This document shows positions 26,333 to 34,091 of a DNA stretch of 64,000 nucleotides, one piece after another (the stretch's first letter is position 1; every line of letters begins with the position of its first letter). The DNA comes from Candidatus Omnitrophota bacterium (GTDB taxonomy: Bacteria > Omnitrophota > Gorgyraeia > Velamenicoccales > Velamenicoccaceae), in the NCBI GenBank assembly GCA_016235185.1, contig JACRLT010000029.1:1-64000 (forward strand), in the 5' to 3' direction. A program made the position numbers and the translations under genes. The notes beneath the pieces are model-generated. The model was not told where the DNA came from, did not search any database, and saw only the letters and a list, made by a program, of their open reading frames with translations.

Positions 26333-27593
26333 TAATTTCTAAGCCTCCCATATATGGACGCAGGCACTCGGGTATCAAAACGCTGCCGTCCTTTTGTTGA
26401 TTGTTCTCTAAAATACAGATGACCGTGCGCGCCAATGCCACGCCCGAACCGTTAAGTGTATGTACAAATTCGGTCTTCTTTGTATCTTTGCTGCGAAAGC
26501 GTATATTGGCCCTGCGCGCCTGAAAATCGCAGAAGTTAGAACAACTTGAAACCTCAAGCCAGGCATCTAAGCCAGGGGCATAGGCTTCAAAATCATAACA
26601 CTTTGTGGCAGCAAAACTAATATCGCCGGATGCAAGCATAACTACACGATAAGTTAAGCCTAACGCTTGCAGTACAGCCTCGGCATTGCCCACTAATTTT
26701 TCAAGTTCGTCAAAAGAGTCTTTTGGCTTTACAAATTTTACCAGTTCTACTTTGTCGAACTGATGCACGCGCACCAGCCCTTTGGTATCCTTGCCATAAG
26801 AACCTGCCTCGCGCCTGAAACACGGGGTGTATGCTGTATAATAAATAGGAAGTTTTTCTTCATCTAATATCTCGTCGCGATGGATATTAGTCACAGGCAC
26901 CTCGGCTGTCGGGATCAAAAAAAGGTCCTCGTCTTTTAAGCGGTACATATCGTCTTCGAGTTTCGGCAACTGGCCTGTGCCTGTCATGCTGGCCCGGTTA
27001 ACCAAAACCGGCGGCCACATCTCCTGGTAGCCGTGCCTTGAGGTATGCAGATCTACCATAAAGTTGATAAGCGCGCGCTCCAACCTCGCACCCAACTTTT
27101 TATACAGGATAAAATTAGAACCGGTAAGTTTAGCCCCTCTGGCAAAATCAACTATATCGAGATACTCGCATATATCCGTATGCGGCTTGGGCTTAAAATC
27201 AAATCTCTTCGGCTCTCCCCATGAGCGCACGATCTTGTTATTTTTCGCATCTCCCACCGGTATGGAATCATGGACAACGTTCGGTATTACCATCAACAAT
27301 TTCGAAAGCTCCCCTTCTTTTTCCCGGAGCCTGGCGTCAAACTCATCGATCTTTACAGCCACGCCCTTCATGGACGCTATTTTTTCCTTCGGGTCCTTTT
27401 TTTCTTTGATCAGCTGTGTTATTGCGTCATTGGCTTCATTTTTCTGGCGCCGCAGGTCATCTAATCCTAAAATAATTTTTCTGCGCTCTTCATCCAGAGC
27501 GATGACTTCGTCAAGATTGAACTTATTGCCGCGCTTTGCAAGCGACGCTTTGACAAGCTCCACATTCTCCCTGATAAATCTGATATCTAACAT
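26322..27593 (-). CDS. serS: Seryl-tRNA synthetase
   Basis: 423 residues, normal length. An N-terminal coiled-coil tRNA-binding arm occupies roughly 25-105. The class II core shows motif 2 (TPCFRREAGSYGKDTKGLVRVHQF, key residues only) and motif 3 (NGSGVALARTVICILE), with LIPTAEVPVTN in between. It charges tRNA-Ser; a tRNA-Ser(UGA) lies just downstream on the same strand. Confidence 0.97.
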   Translation of the reverse strand: MLDIRFIRENVELVKASLAKRGNKFNLDEVIALDEERRKIILGLDDLRRQKNEANDAITQLIKEKKDPKEKIASMKGVAVKIDEFDARLREKEGELSKLLMVIPNVVHDSIPVGDAKNNKIVRSWGEPKRFDFKPKPHTDICEYLDIVDFARGAKLTGSNFILYKKLGARLERALINFMVDLHTSRHGYQEMWPPVLVNRASMTGTGQLPKLEDDMYRLKDEDLFLIPTAEVPVTNIHRDEILDEEKLPIYYTAYTPCFRREAGSYGKDTKGLVRVHQFDKVELVKFVKPKDSFDELEKLVGNAEAVLQALGLTYRVVMLASGDISFAATKCYDFEAYAPGLDAWLEVSSCSNFCDFQARRANIRFRSKDTKKTEFVHTLNGSGVALARTVICILENNQQKDGSVLIPECLRPYMGGLEIIER

Positions 27594-27616
27594 AATGACC
27601 TCGGTTCTTTACTTAA

Positions 27617-29077
27617 CTATCCTTTTATGACCCCGATCGGCCGCATACGTGCCACTCTTTTTGCAATGCCAGCGTTATGGACAACACTGACCACTTCATT
27701 GACATCTTTATATGCCGACGGCGCCTCTTCCACAATAGTGCCGTGGCCTGAAGCCATAACAACAATACCCTTGGCTTCCAATTCTTTTAGCAACTGGTGG
27801 TATTCCACGGTCCTTTTTGCTTCATGGCGCGATTTTAGCCTGCCTGCGCCATGGCAGGTAGTGCCGAAGGTCTCTTCACTCGCCTTCTCTGTACCGACGA
27901 GTAAATATGAATTGCGCCCCATATCTCCGGGGATTATGACCGGCTGGCCTATCATCCTATATTTTCCCGGCAAAGCCGGATTGCCGGGGCCAAAGGCGCG
28001 CGTGGCGCCTTTACGATGCACACAAAGAAGGCGTTCTTTCCCGTCTATAACATGTTTTTCTATTTTAGCAATATTGTGCGCCACATCGTACACCAAAAAC
28101 ATCCCGAGTTTTTCCCACGATTGGCCGAAGACCTTCTCAAAAACAAGGCGTGCCAAATACATGAGGCACTGCCTGTTATTCCAGGCATAATTAGCCGCGG
28201 CGCGCATAGCCCCGAGATATTGTTTCCCTTCGGGAGAGTCAACCGGCGCCGACGCCAATTGCCTGTCCGGCACCTTGATATTGTATTTTACCATGCAGTT
28301 TAGCATTACTTTAATAAAATCATCACAGACCTGGTATCCCAGGCCGCGCGAACCGCTATGGATCATAACCATGACCTGCCCCAATTGCAGGCCGAACGAA
28401 TCGGCGAGTTCGGCGTCATACAACTGGTCAATAACCTGGACTTCCAGAAAATGATTGCCGGAACCAAGGGTGCCCGATTGCGACTTACCTCGCTCGTAAG
28501 CCCTTTTAGAAACAAGTTCAGGGTCAGCGCCTTTGATAGCGCCTTCTTCTTCAGTTGAATCAAGGTCGTCCTCAATGCCATATCCCTTTTTTACTGCCCA
28601 GCCTGCACCTTTTTCCAATATCTCTTTTTCGTCCTTACCGCTGGCCCTGATGGCGCCCTCCGAACCTACGCCTGCAGGGATCGTATTAAACAAACCCACG
28701 ACCAGGTCTTTAAGCCTAGGCCGTACGTCTTTTTCCAATAAATTAGTACGCATGAGCCGTACGCCGCAATTGATGTCATACCCGATTCCTCCGGGAACCA
28801 CGACTCCGCCTTTTTCTATATCGGTCGCGGCCACGCCCCCGATTGCAAAACCAAAACCCCAGTGAAGATCAGGCATACCGAAAGAGGCTTTAACAATACC
28901 CGGCAAGAAAGCGACATTCGCCACCTGCTCTAAAGCCTTATCATGTCGGATATCTTTTAAAAGTTTCTCATCGGCATAAATGATCCCGTCAACGCGCATA
29001 CCGGGCTTATAGCTTTTTGGTATGCGCCAGCGATAATCATCGATCTTCTCTAAGGGCCCTTGCCAAAGTTCACTCAT
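27617..29077 (-). CDS. rtcB: RNA-splicing ligase RtcB
   Basis: 486 residues. It joins RNA 2',3'-cyclic phosphate or 3'-phosphate ends to 5'-OH ends using GTP and Mn. Visible family blocks are GGIGYDINCGVRL with the metal-binding Cys, SLGSGNHFLEVQVI-type metal loop (here TLGSGNHFLEVQ), MIHSGSRGLG, HRKGATRAFGPG near the guanylylated His, and GRLKSRHEAKR. ATGA overlap with archease, its activating partner, is upstream. It may act in RNA repair in bacteria; no target is visible here. Confidence 0.96.
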   Translation of the reverse strand: MSELWQGPLEKIDDYRWRIPKSYKPGMRVDGIIYADEKLLKDIRHDKALEQVANVAFLPGIVKASFGMPDLHWGFGFAIGGVAATDIEKGGVVVPGGIGYDINCGVRLMRTNLLEKDVRPRLKDLVVGLFNTIPAGVGSEGAIRASGKDEKEILEKGAGWAVKKGYGIEDDLDSTEEEGAIKGADPELVSKRAYERGKSQSGTLGSGNHFLEVQVIDQLYDAELADSFGLQLGQVMVMIHSGSRGLGYQVCDDFIKVMLNCMVKYNIKVPDRQLASAPVDSPEGKQYLGAMRAAANYAWNNRQCLMYLARLVFEKVFGQSWEKLGMFLVYDVAHNIAKIEKHVIDGKERLLCVHRKGATRAFGPGNPALPGKYRMIGQPVIIPGDMGRNSYLLVGTEKASEETFGTTCHGAGRLKSRHEAKRTVEYHQLLKELEAKGIVVMASGHGTIVEEAPSAYKDVNEVVSVVHNAGIAKRVARMRPIGVIKG

Positions 29078-29499
29078 ACGTCAAATATTATATGTGCCTG
29101 CCATTTATTCCTTATTCTTTCGACTTTAAGCTCGTGATAAGTGACAGCCTTTATCTCCTGCCCGGTTTGAAAATAATCCTTATCGAACGTCTCAAAAAGC
29201 ACTTTAGCCTCCAAGGCCCCTTCACAGATATCCAAGGATTTTATCCTGTGGAGGATAAGGCATTGGGATGAAAAATAAAAAAGTAACTCATCCAGCCAGG
29301 CCTTAACAAGGTCTTCTAAAGCTTCTTCTGTCTTTTTGATAATAACTTCTTTTAAGATGGTTTCGGGCCTGTTTTGTTTTTTTGAGACCAATATGCTAAA
29401 CATAGCCAGGGCTGATGACGTAAAAAGCTCTTTCAATGAGCCGCCATAGGCCTTGACAGCGATGTCCGCGGTGTGGCCGAAAAACTCGTATCTTTTCAT
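29074..29499 (-). CDS. Archease
   Basis: About 141 residues. FFGHTADIAVKAYGGSLKELF at the N-terminus (Asp in HTADI), LVKAWLDELLFYFSS in the middle, and AVTYHELKV near the end are the archease calcium/metal-site blocks. Archease speeds guanylylation and turnover of RtcB. Its stop overlaps the rtcB start. ATG 29499 is taken as the start; an in-frame GTG 15 nt earlier is also possible, and neither has a clear ribosome site. Confidence 0.93.
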   Translation of the reverse strand: MKRYEFFGHTADIAVKAYGGSLKELFTSSALAMFSILVSKKQNRPETILKEVIIKKTEEALEDLVKAWLDELLFYFSSQCLILHRIKSLDICEGALEAKVLFETFDKDYFQTGQEIKAVTYHELKVERIRNKWQAHIIFDV

Positions 29500-29570
29500 A
29501 AGGATCGATTGCACGGATTATATATAAGACCACACAGATTTTATCAATAAAACCTTGCAGCGTCAATGAG

Positions 29571-30239
29571 TTAGAACGATTTAATCAAACTGACTTTTTG
29601 CCGCAACTGCTTAAAGGAATGAGTTACAAGATCGGCGCCTTTGAGGTATTTTTTAGGCAGGGATGTTTCTAAAGCAAGGCAGGCCAATTTCGCATGCTTT
29701 GCAGAGCGTATTCCAAACGGAGCGTTCTCGATAACAACGGCATCTTTGGCTTTTAACTGCAATTTTTTTAGTGCCATTAAATAAGGTTCGGGGTGCGGCT
29801 TGCCCTTCTTTACATCATTGCCGGTGATCATAACGTCAAACAGATCGCGTAATGCCCTGGGCAAGATCCTCTCGGCCTCATGCCTTGCTGTGCCTGTCAC
29901 GAGGGCTAGATTAAAGCCTGATGCTTTTAAAAAATGCAAAAAAGGCCTGGATCCGTGTATAAAACGCCGTCGGAGTATCTTATTAAACAACTTCTCTTTT
30001 TCTGCCAGGATCCTTTTCGCCCTGTCTTCATCAAAAGGTACGCCATGCTGTCCAAATATCTCCTTGACCGTTATATTACCAGGCTGGCCTTCGCGTAAAT
30101 ATATTTCGCATTCAGAGACTTTAAAGCCTTCTTTTTTAAAAATTCTCTTCCAGGCGTTGAAATGATACGGCATAGTATCGGTGATAACGCCGTCCATATC
30201 AAATATCACCGCCTTTACTCTCAATGTTAATTTCTTCAT
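29571..30239 (-). CDS. HAD-superfamily phosphatase, beta-phosphoglucomutase-like
   Basis: 222 residues. Motif I is AVIFDMDGVITDTMPYHF (nucleophile and acid Asp), motif II VTGTARHEAE, and motif III KKGKPHPEPYLMAL followed by VIENAPFGIRSAKHA. The helical cap of the beta-phosphoglucomutase group follows motif I. The substrate is a phosphosugar or similar; it cannot be named from sequence. It lies alone between archease and the noncoding island at 30281-30885. Confidence 0.9.
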   Translation of the reverse strand: MKKLTLRVKAVIFDMDGVITDTMPYHFNAWKRIFKKEGFKVSECEIYLREGQPGNITVKEIFGQHGVPFDEDRAKRILAEKEKLFNKILRRRFIHGSRPFLHFLKASGFNLALVTGTARHEAERILPRALRDLFDVMITGNDVKKGKPHPEPYLMALKKLQLKAKDAVVIENAPFGIRSAKHAKLACLALETSLPKKYLKGADLVTHSFKQLRQKVSLIKSF

Positions 30240-30280
30240 AGGAGTATAATTATAGGGTATTGAACAAAAAAGAAAAGAAT

Positions 30281-30885
30281 AATTGCAATATATACGATTC
30301 GCAACGCAATGTCCCTGTTCGCAAACTTCGATATCTTTGCTTTTACCATTTTTGTCGCTTCAGGTCGATTTCTTTCCCGCCAGGCTATTATGCTATGGGC
30401 GGGATCCCGTAAAGCGGGATACGGCGAAGATCTTTCGCAGTTCGGTGTCTGAAGAACTCGACCGCCATTCCCTAATGGCGGTCTCGGGCGTCCTTTTAGG
30501 TATTCCCTAAAAGGATCGCCCCACAGCTTTAATATAGCTAGTGGACAACTTCAGCCATCCGCCACTGATTCAATGGCGGATACCCTCACTGCTCAAGCAT
30601 GCTTCGCCTAAAATCGACATTCGCTCCAAAAACGGCAAAAGCAAATCTATGGGCATATATTCAAGCACTGCGGTATCCCTGTTTAAGCCGACAATCAGAG
30701 GTTATTTGGCAAAAGTCTGCGAGGGATTGCATTTTGGCTGTAGCGACACGCCCTTGTGCTCGAGGTCCGACCTCGACAATCGGGGCCGAGGTCGGATCTC
30801 GGTTTAATTAAATGCAAACCGAAGCAGACGGCAAAAAATCTAGTCTGCGTGCAGGGACACGCGCTGCGAAATATATGATGCGATG
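30281..30885. other. Noncoding island with inverted ends and nested hairpins
   Basis: About 600 bp of a 711-bp gap (30240-30950) without a credible gene. The ends 30281-30340 and 30826-30885 are imperfect inverted copies sharing TTCGCA, TGTCCCTG, CGCA-AC and TTTGC in order. Inside are perfect hairpins: GACCGCCATT (30460-30483), TCCTTTTAGG (30491-30515), ATCCGCCA (30557-30581), a CCCGCC palindrome (30376-30404) and the hemB-type palindrome (30758-30804). Near the right end the tight hairpins GTCGGAAACGAC and TGTCTACGAAGACA follow (30892-30925). It could be a nonautonomous mobile element or a structured RNA. Confidence 0.6.
30758..30804. repeat. Palindromic element, intergenic copy of the hemB insertion
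   Basis: CGAGGTCCGACCTC and GAGGTCGGATCTCG form a 14-bp stem (13 matched) with the loop core TCGGGGCC. About 39 of 47 bases agree with the hemB copy (11344-11392) when that is read on its minus strand, loop included. The shared loop shows common descent rather than chance pairing. Confidence 0.8.
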
Positions 30886-30950
30886 AGATATGTCGGAAAC
30901 GACAAAATGTCTACGAAGACAAGATTTCAGTGCGGATAGGACTGCTACGA

Positions 30951-31544
30951 TTATTTCAGCTTGTCGAGTGTGATTTTTTTGACTCCGGCGGACAGCATCT
31001 CTTTTAAGGCATCCTCGGAATCCTTGGGGCTGATATTGACGCCTCGGATAGCGTCAGTTAGGACGTATACCTTTAAACCTGCCCGTCCGGCGTCAAGCGC
31101 CGTATATTTAACGCAATAATCCGTGGCAAGGCCGCCGATATATATCTCGGTGACCCCTAAAATTTTCAATAAGTTAAAAAACTCCGTGCCGTTGGGATCA
31201 AAAGCTTGAAACACGGAATAGCTGTCTTTCTGGGGATCCATCCCCTTGGACATTATGATGGCCTCCTTAGGAAATTTTAAAAAACGATGGAACTCCGCTC
31301 CCTTTGTCCCCTGCACGCAATGCTTAGGCCAAAGGCCGCCGTATGGTTTAAAATGCCGGGTAACCTTGGGATGCCAGTCGCGCGTTATAAGGATAGGCAA
31401 TTTTTTCTTTTCGAAGATCTTTATGTATTTATTAAGGACCGGGATCGCCTCATCTCCGTCGGATATGCCTAAGGCGCCGCCAGGACAAAAATCATTCTGG
31501 ATATCTACGACAACTAATGCTTTTTTTAATTTTAACGGGCTCAT
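30951..31544 (-). CDS. pncA: Nicotinamidase (PncA)
   Basis: 197 residues, isochorismatase-like hydrolase. ALVVVDIQNDFCPGGAL has the catalytic Asp, TRDWHPKVTRHF the metal-binding Asp/His region, the Lys precedes GMDPQKDSYS, and GGLATDYCVKYTALDA holds the nucleophile Cys. It deamidates nicotinamide to nicotinate for NAD salvage; NadE at 51900-53573 would complete NAD synthesis. It is 3 bp from the adenosyltransferase gene. Confidence 0.94.
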   Translation of the reverse strand: MSPLKLKKALVVVDIQNDFCPGGALGISDGDEAIPVLNKYIKIFEKKKLPILITRDWHPKVTRHFKPYGGLWPKHCVQGTKGAEFHRFLKFPKEAIIMSKGMDPQKDSYSVFQAFDPNGTEFFNLLKILGVTEIYIGGLATDYCVKYTALDAGRAGLKVYVLTDAIRGVNISPKDSEDALKEMLSAGVKKITLDKLK

Positions 31545-31547
31545 ATT

Positions 31548-32069
31548 TTAGGATGGGGTCTCGCAGGCTCGCGCCAATAAATAAAGCAGGTCCGAAAGCC
31601 GATTGAGGTATATCAAGATCAACCGGCTCCTGATCGCCTTTTTTTTAAACGCTGTCACTGCGCGGCGTTCCGCACGCCTGGCAATAGTGCGGCACACGTC
31701 CAAGACGCTTGAAAGAAGGTTCTTGCCAGGCAGGCAAAATATGCGCGCCGCCGGCCTCCTTCTATCCTCAAGGGCGCAGATGGCGTCCTCCAGCCTCCTG
31801 ATATCGCTCTCTCCTATTTTATTTTTTAATTTATTCAGGAAGGCAGCGGCTGTCGCAACTTCTGCGCCTATGATAAAAAGGTCTTTTTGAAGGGCCTCAA
31901 GTTGAGATCGCAGGGATCTTTTTTTCGCAAGGCTTTTAGCAGTCCCCAGGAAAGAACAAAGCTCATCAAGTGTGCCGTCCAATTCAACCCTGGGGTCATC
32001 CTTTGCCACCATGCCTCCCAGAAAAAGAGAGGTCCAGCCCTTATCGCCTTTTTTCGTCACTATGGCCAT
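31548..32069 (-). CDS. Cob(I)alamin adenosyltransferase, PduO type
   Basis: 173 residues. The N-terminus TKKGDKGWTSLFLGG is the ATP-binding P-loop-like segment, ELDGTLDELCSFLGTA follows, and the CRTIARRAERRAV segment near 130 is a family mark. It adenosylates cob(I)alamin to coenzyme B12. No B12-dependent enzyme or riboswitch is seen nearby. Confidence 0.93.
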   Translation of the reverse strand: MAIVTKKGDKGWTSLFLGGMVAKDDPRVELDGTLDELCSFLGTAKSLAKKRSLRSQLEALQKDLFIIGAEVATAAAFLNKLKNKIGESDIRRLEDAICALEDRRRPAARIFCLPGKNLLSSVLDVCRTIARRAERRAVTAFKKKAIRSRLILIYLNRLSDLLYLLARACETPS

Positions 32070-32099
32070 CGAGCACCTGTATGTATATTTTACAGCGAG

Positions 32100-32159
32100 A
32101 TCCCGCCGAGTATGCCAAAATTATAGCATAGAATTTTGGCATATTTTTCGAGGCGGGAT
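32100..32159. repeat. Nested perfect palindrome in the divergent gap
   Basis: ATCCCGCC/GGCGGGAT encloses TATGCCAAAATT/AATTTTGGCATA, both perfect. It lies in the only divergent gap of the window's interior, between the adenosyltransferase (minus) and PilZ (plus) genes, but outside the PilZ promoter. It belongs to the CCCGCC/GGCGGG family. Confidence 0.75.
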
Positions 32160-32201
32160 AAAACTTCAACCTTGCTCCTATTATATACCAAAGTAGCCCC
32201 C

Positions 32202-32230
32202 TTGAAAAACCGTTTGTTTTATGTTATGTT
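32202..32230 (+). promoter_or_regulatory. Predicted sigma70-type promoter of the PilZ gene
   Basis: -35 TTGAAA (32202-32207), 17-nt spacer, -10 TATGTT (32225-32230). The predicted transcript start, about 32237-32238, coincides with the first base of the leader hairpin. Confidence 0.6.
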
Positions 32231-32237
32231 TTAACTA

Positions 32238-32281
32238 GCCACGGACCTCTTTAGAAGTATGAGAGGAGGAAAATTCGTGGC
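32238..32281 (+). promoter_or_regulatory. Leader hairpin covering the PilZ ribosome site and start codon
   Basis: GCCACG (32238-32243) pairs with CGTGGC (32276-32281), which contains the GTG start codon. CCTCT (32246-32250) pairs with AGAGG (32262-32266), part of the Shine-Dalgarno. Both sites would be closed at the very 5' end of the mRNA, so translation may depend on opening of this stem. Confidence 0.5.
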
Positions 32282-32651
32282 TTTTTTTATTGATGACAAA
32301 CAAAACGCCGAACGCAGGGAATTCCGCCGCATAAAAGTCAGTTCTCCTATAGAATACAAGTTCCTTAATTCAGAACGATTCGTAAACTCCGTGACTTGCG
32401 ACATCAGCGAAGGCGGCATTAGTTTTATAGTAGACGGGCCGGTGCCTATCGGTACACACCTCTATTTTCGCGCAAGATTTCGCAACAGGCCTCAAGCCAT
32501 TTATGGCATTGCCAGGATCGCATGGAGCGCAAAAATCCCTTATTCGCAACAATACAAAGTCGGTTTGGAATTTAGAGAAATAGGAAGTATTTCGAAGGCG
32601 GATATCGTTACCTTTATCCAAGAAAACAAAACTCCCTGCTTCAGTTCTTGA
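32277..32651 (+). CDS. PilZ domain protein (c-di-GMP binding, predicted)
   Basis: About 124 residues. ERREFRRIKVSSPIEYK carries the RxxxR motif, and CDISEGGISFIV the D/N-x-S-x-x-G motif, so both c-di-GMP contacts are present. I chose GTG 32277, 7 nt behind AGGAGG; an ATG 18 nt upstream overlaps that site. It is the only complete plus-strand gene of the window and stands alone behind its own promoter. A second PilZ protein is at 61460-61822. Confidence 0.92.
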   Translation: MAFFIDDKQNAERREFRRIKVSSPIEYKFLNSERFVNSVTCDISEGGISFIVDGPVPIGTHLYFRARFRNRPQAIYGIARIAWSAKIPYSQQYKVGLEFREIGSISKADIVTFIQENKTPCFSS

Positions 32652-32653
32652 TA

Positions 32654-34090
32654 TTAGGGAAGGTTTGTAGAACCCATGAGAAAACGGTCGATCTCGCGAG
32701 CAGCGGACCTGCCCTCATACATCGCCCAGACCGCCAAAGTTGCCCCACGGGAAGCATCTCCAGCAGCAAAAACCTTGGCGGTAGAAGTCATAAAGTTATT
32801 TTCAACATAAATATTTCCCTGGGCAGTTAAATTCAGGCCCAGCTTTTTTACCAGGCCTTGGTGCACAGGATGCAAAAATCCCATGGCCAGGATAACAAGA
32901 TCTGCTTTTAACACAGCTTCTGTGCCCGGGACTTCGCGCATTTCAGCGCGCCCACCTGCGGCAGAGACGAATTCGACATCAATAATATGGATCTCTTTAA
33001 CACGGTTGCCTGCGCCTGTAAACTTCTTGGTTGCCACGTTCCATTTGCGCGTGCACCCTTCCTCGTGAGAACTCGACGTCTTTAAAAGTTTAGGGTACGT
33101 CGGCCAAGGCATGTCTTTTGTGCGGCACAAAGGCGGTTCAGGCAAAACTTCCAATTGCGTTACGGATCTCGCACCCTGCCTGTTAGCGGTGCCCACGCAG
33201 TCGGCACCCGTATCACCACCGCCTATGATGACGACATCTTTACCTTTGGCGTCGATAAGCTCGTTTTCCTGGATCTTCGCCCCACCGACTCTTCGATTAT
33301 TCTGGATAAGATAATCCATGGCAAAGTGGATACCGCCAAGCCCGCGGCCTTCGACTTTCAGATCGCGCGGCTCACGCGCGCCCATGGTCAAACACACTGC
33401 GTCAAATTCGTTTAAAAGCTTCTGTATCGGGTAATTCCTGCCTACACATGTATTCGTCTCTATTTTAAGGCCTTCTTTTTTCATCAACTCCAGGCGACGG
33501 TCAATGACCCATTTTTCAAGCTTGAAATCCGGTATGCCGTAGCGCAAGATCCCGCCGGCCTTGTCGTCGGCCTCAAATAAAATAACGTCATGGCCTGCGC
33601 GCACCAACTGCTGTGAAGCGCTCATCCCTGCCGGGCCTGAACCCACTACAGCTACGCGCTTGCCTGTTTTATGTTTTGGCATAAAAGGCTTGATGACATT
33701 ATTCTCAAAACCCCATTCAATAATGGCTATCTCATTGTGCCTGATCGTTACCGGGTCATCCGCGATCCCAACTACACATGCGGCCTCGCATAAGGCAGGA
33801 CAGATCCTTCCTGTAAACTCCGGGAAGTTATTGGATGCCTGGAGCACTTCAACAGCCTTGGCCCACTGGCCGCGGAACATCAGATCATTCCAATCCGGGA
33901 TAACATTGCCCACAGGGCATGCATAATGGCAGAAAGGCACACCGCAGTCCATGCAGCGCGACCCCTGCTCCTGGACTCTCTCTTTCGGCAGCATCTTTTC
34001 GACCTCTCGATAATCGCGGATGCGTTCCTCAAGAGGCCTATAGCCTGCTATTTCGCGTTTTTTCTTTAGAAAACCTTTTTCATCGCCCAT
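32654..34090 (-). CDS. gltD: Glutamate synthase small subunit (NADPH)
   Basis: 478 residues. The N-terminal Fe-S region has CMDCGVPFCHYACPVGN and CPALCEAACV. The FAD site is VVGSGPAGMSASQQL and the NADPH site VIIGGGDTGADCVGTA. It passes electrons from NADPH to GltB, which makes glutamate from glutamine and 2-oxoglutarate. It follows gltB directly. With GlnN (44851-47043) it forms the GS-GOGAT route. Confidence 0.96.
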   Translation of the reverse strand: MGDEKGFLKKKREIAGYRPLEERIRDYREVEKMLPKERVQEQGSRCMDCGVPFCHYACPVGNVIPDWNDLMFRGQWAKAVEVLQASNNFPEFTGRICPALCEAACVVGIADDPVTIRHNEIAIIEWGFENNVIKPFMPKHKTGKRVAVVGSGPAGMSASQQLVRAGHDVILFEADDKAGGILRYGIPDFKLEKWVIDRRLELMKKEGLKIETNTCVGRNYPIQKLLNEFDAVCLTMGAREPRDLKVEGRGLGGIHFAMDYLIQNNRRVGGAKIQENELIDAKGKDVVIIGGGDTGADCVGTANRQGARSVTQLEVLPEPPLCRTKDMPWPTYPKLLKTSSSHEEGCTRKWNVATKKFTGAGNRVKEIHIIDVEFVSAAGGRAEMREVPGTEAVLKADLVILAMGFLHPVHQGLVKKLGLNLTAQGNIYVENNFMTSTAKVFAAGDASRGATLAVWAMYEGRSAAREIDRFLMGSTNLP

Positions 34091-34091
34091 A

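Noticed and set aside
30541-30807. Plus-strand open frames in the noncoding island
   Set aside because: They lack ribosome sites, run across hairpins and the palindromic repeat, and show no protein-like composition or motif.
30281-30885. RNase P RNA, tmRNA or 6S RNA
   Set aside because: None of the conserved core segments of these RNAs could be found on either strand.
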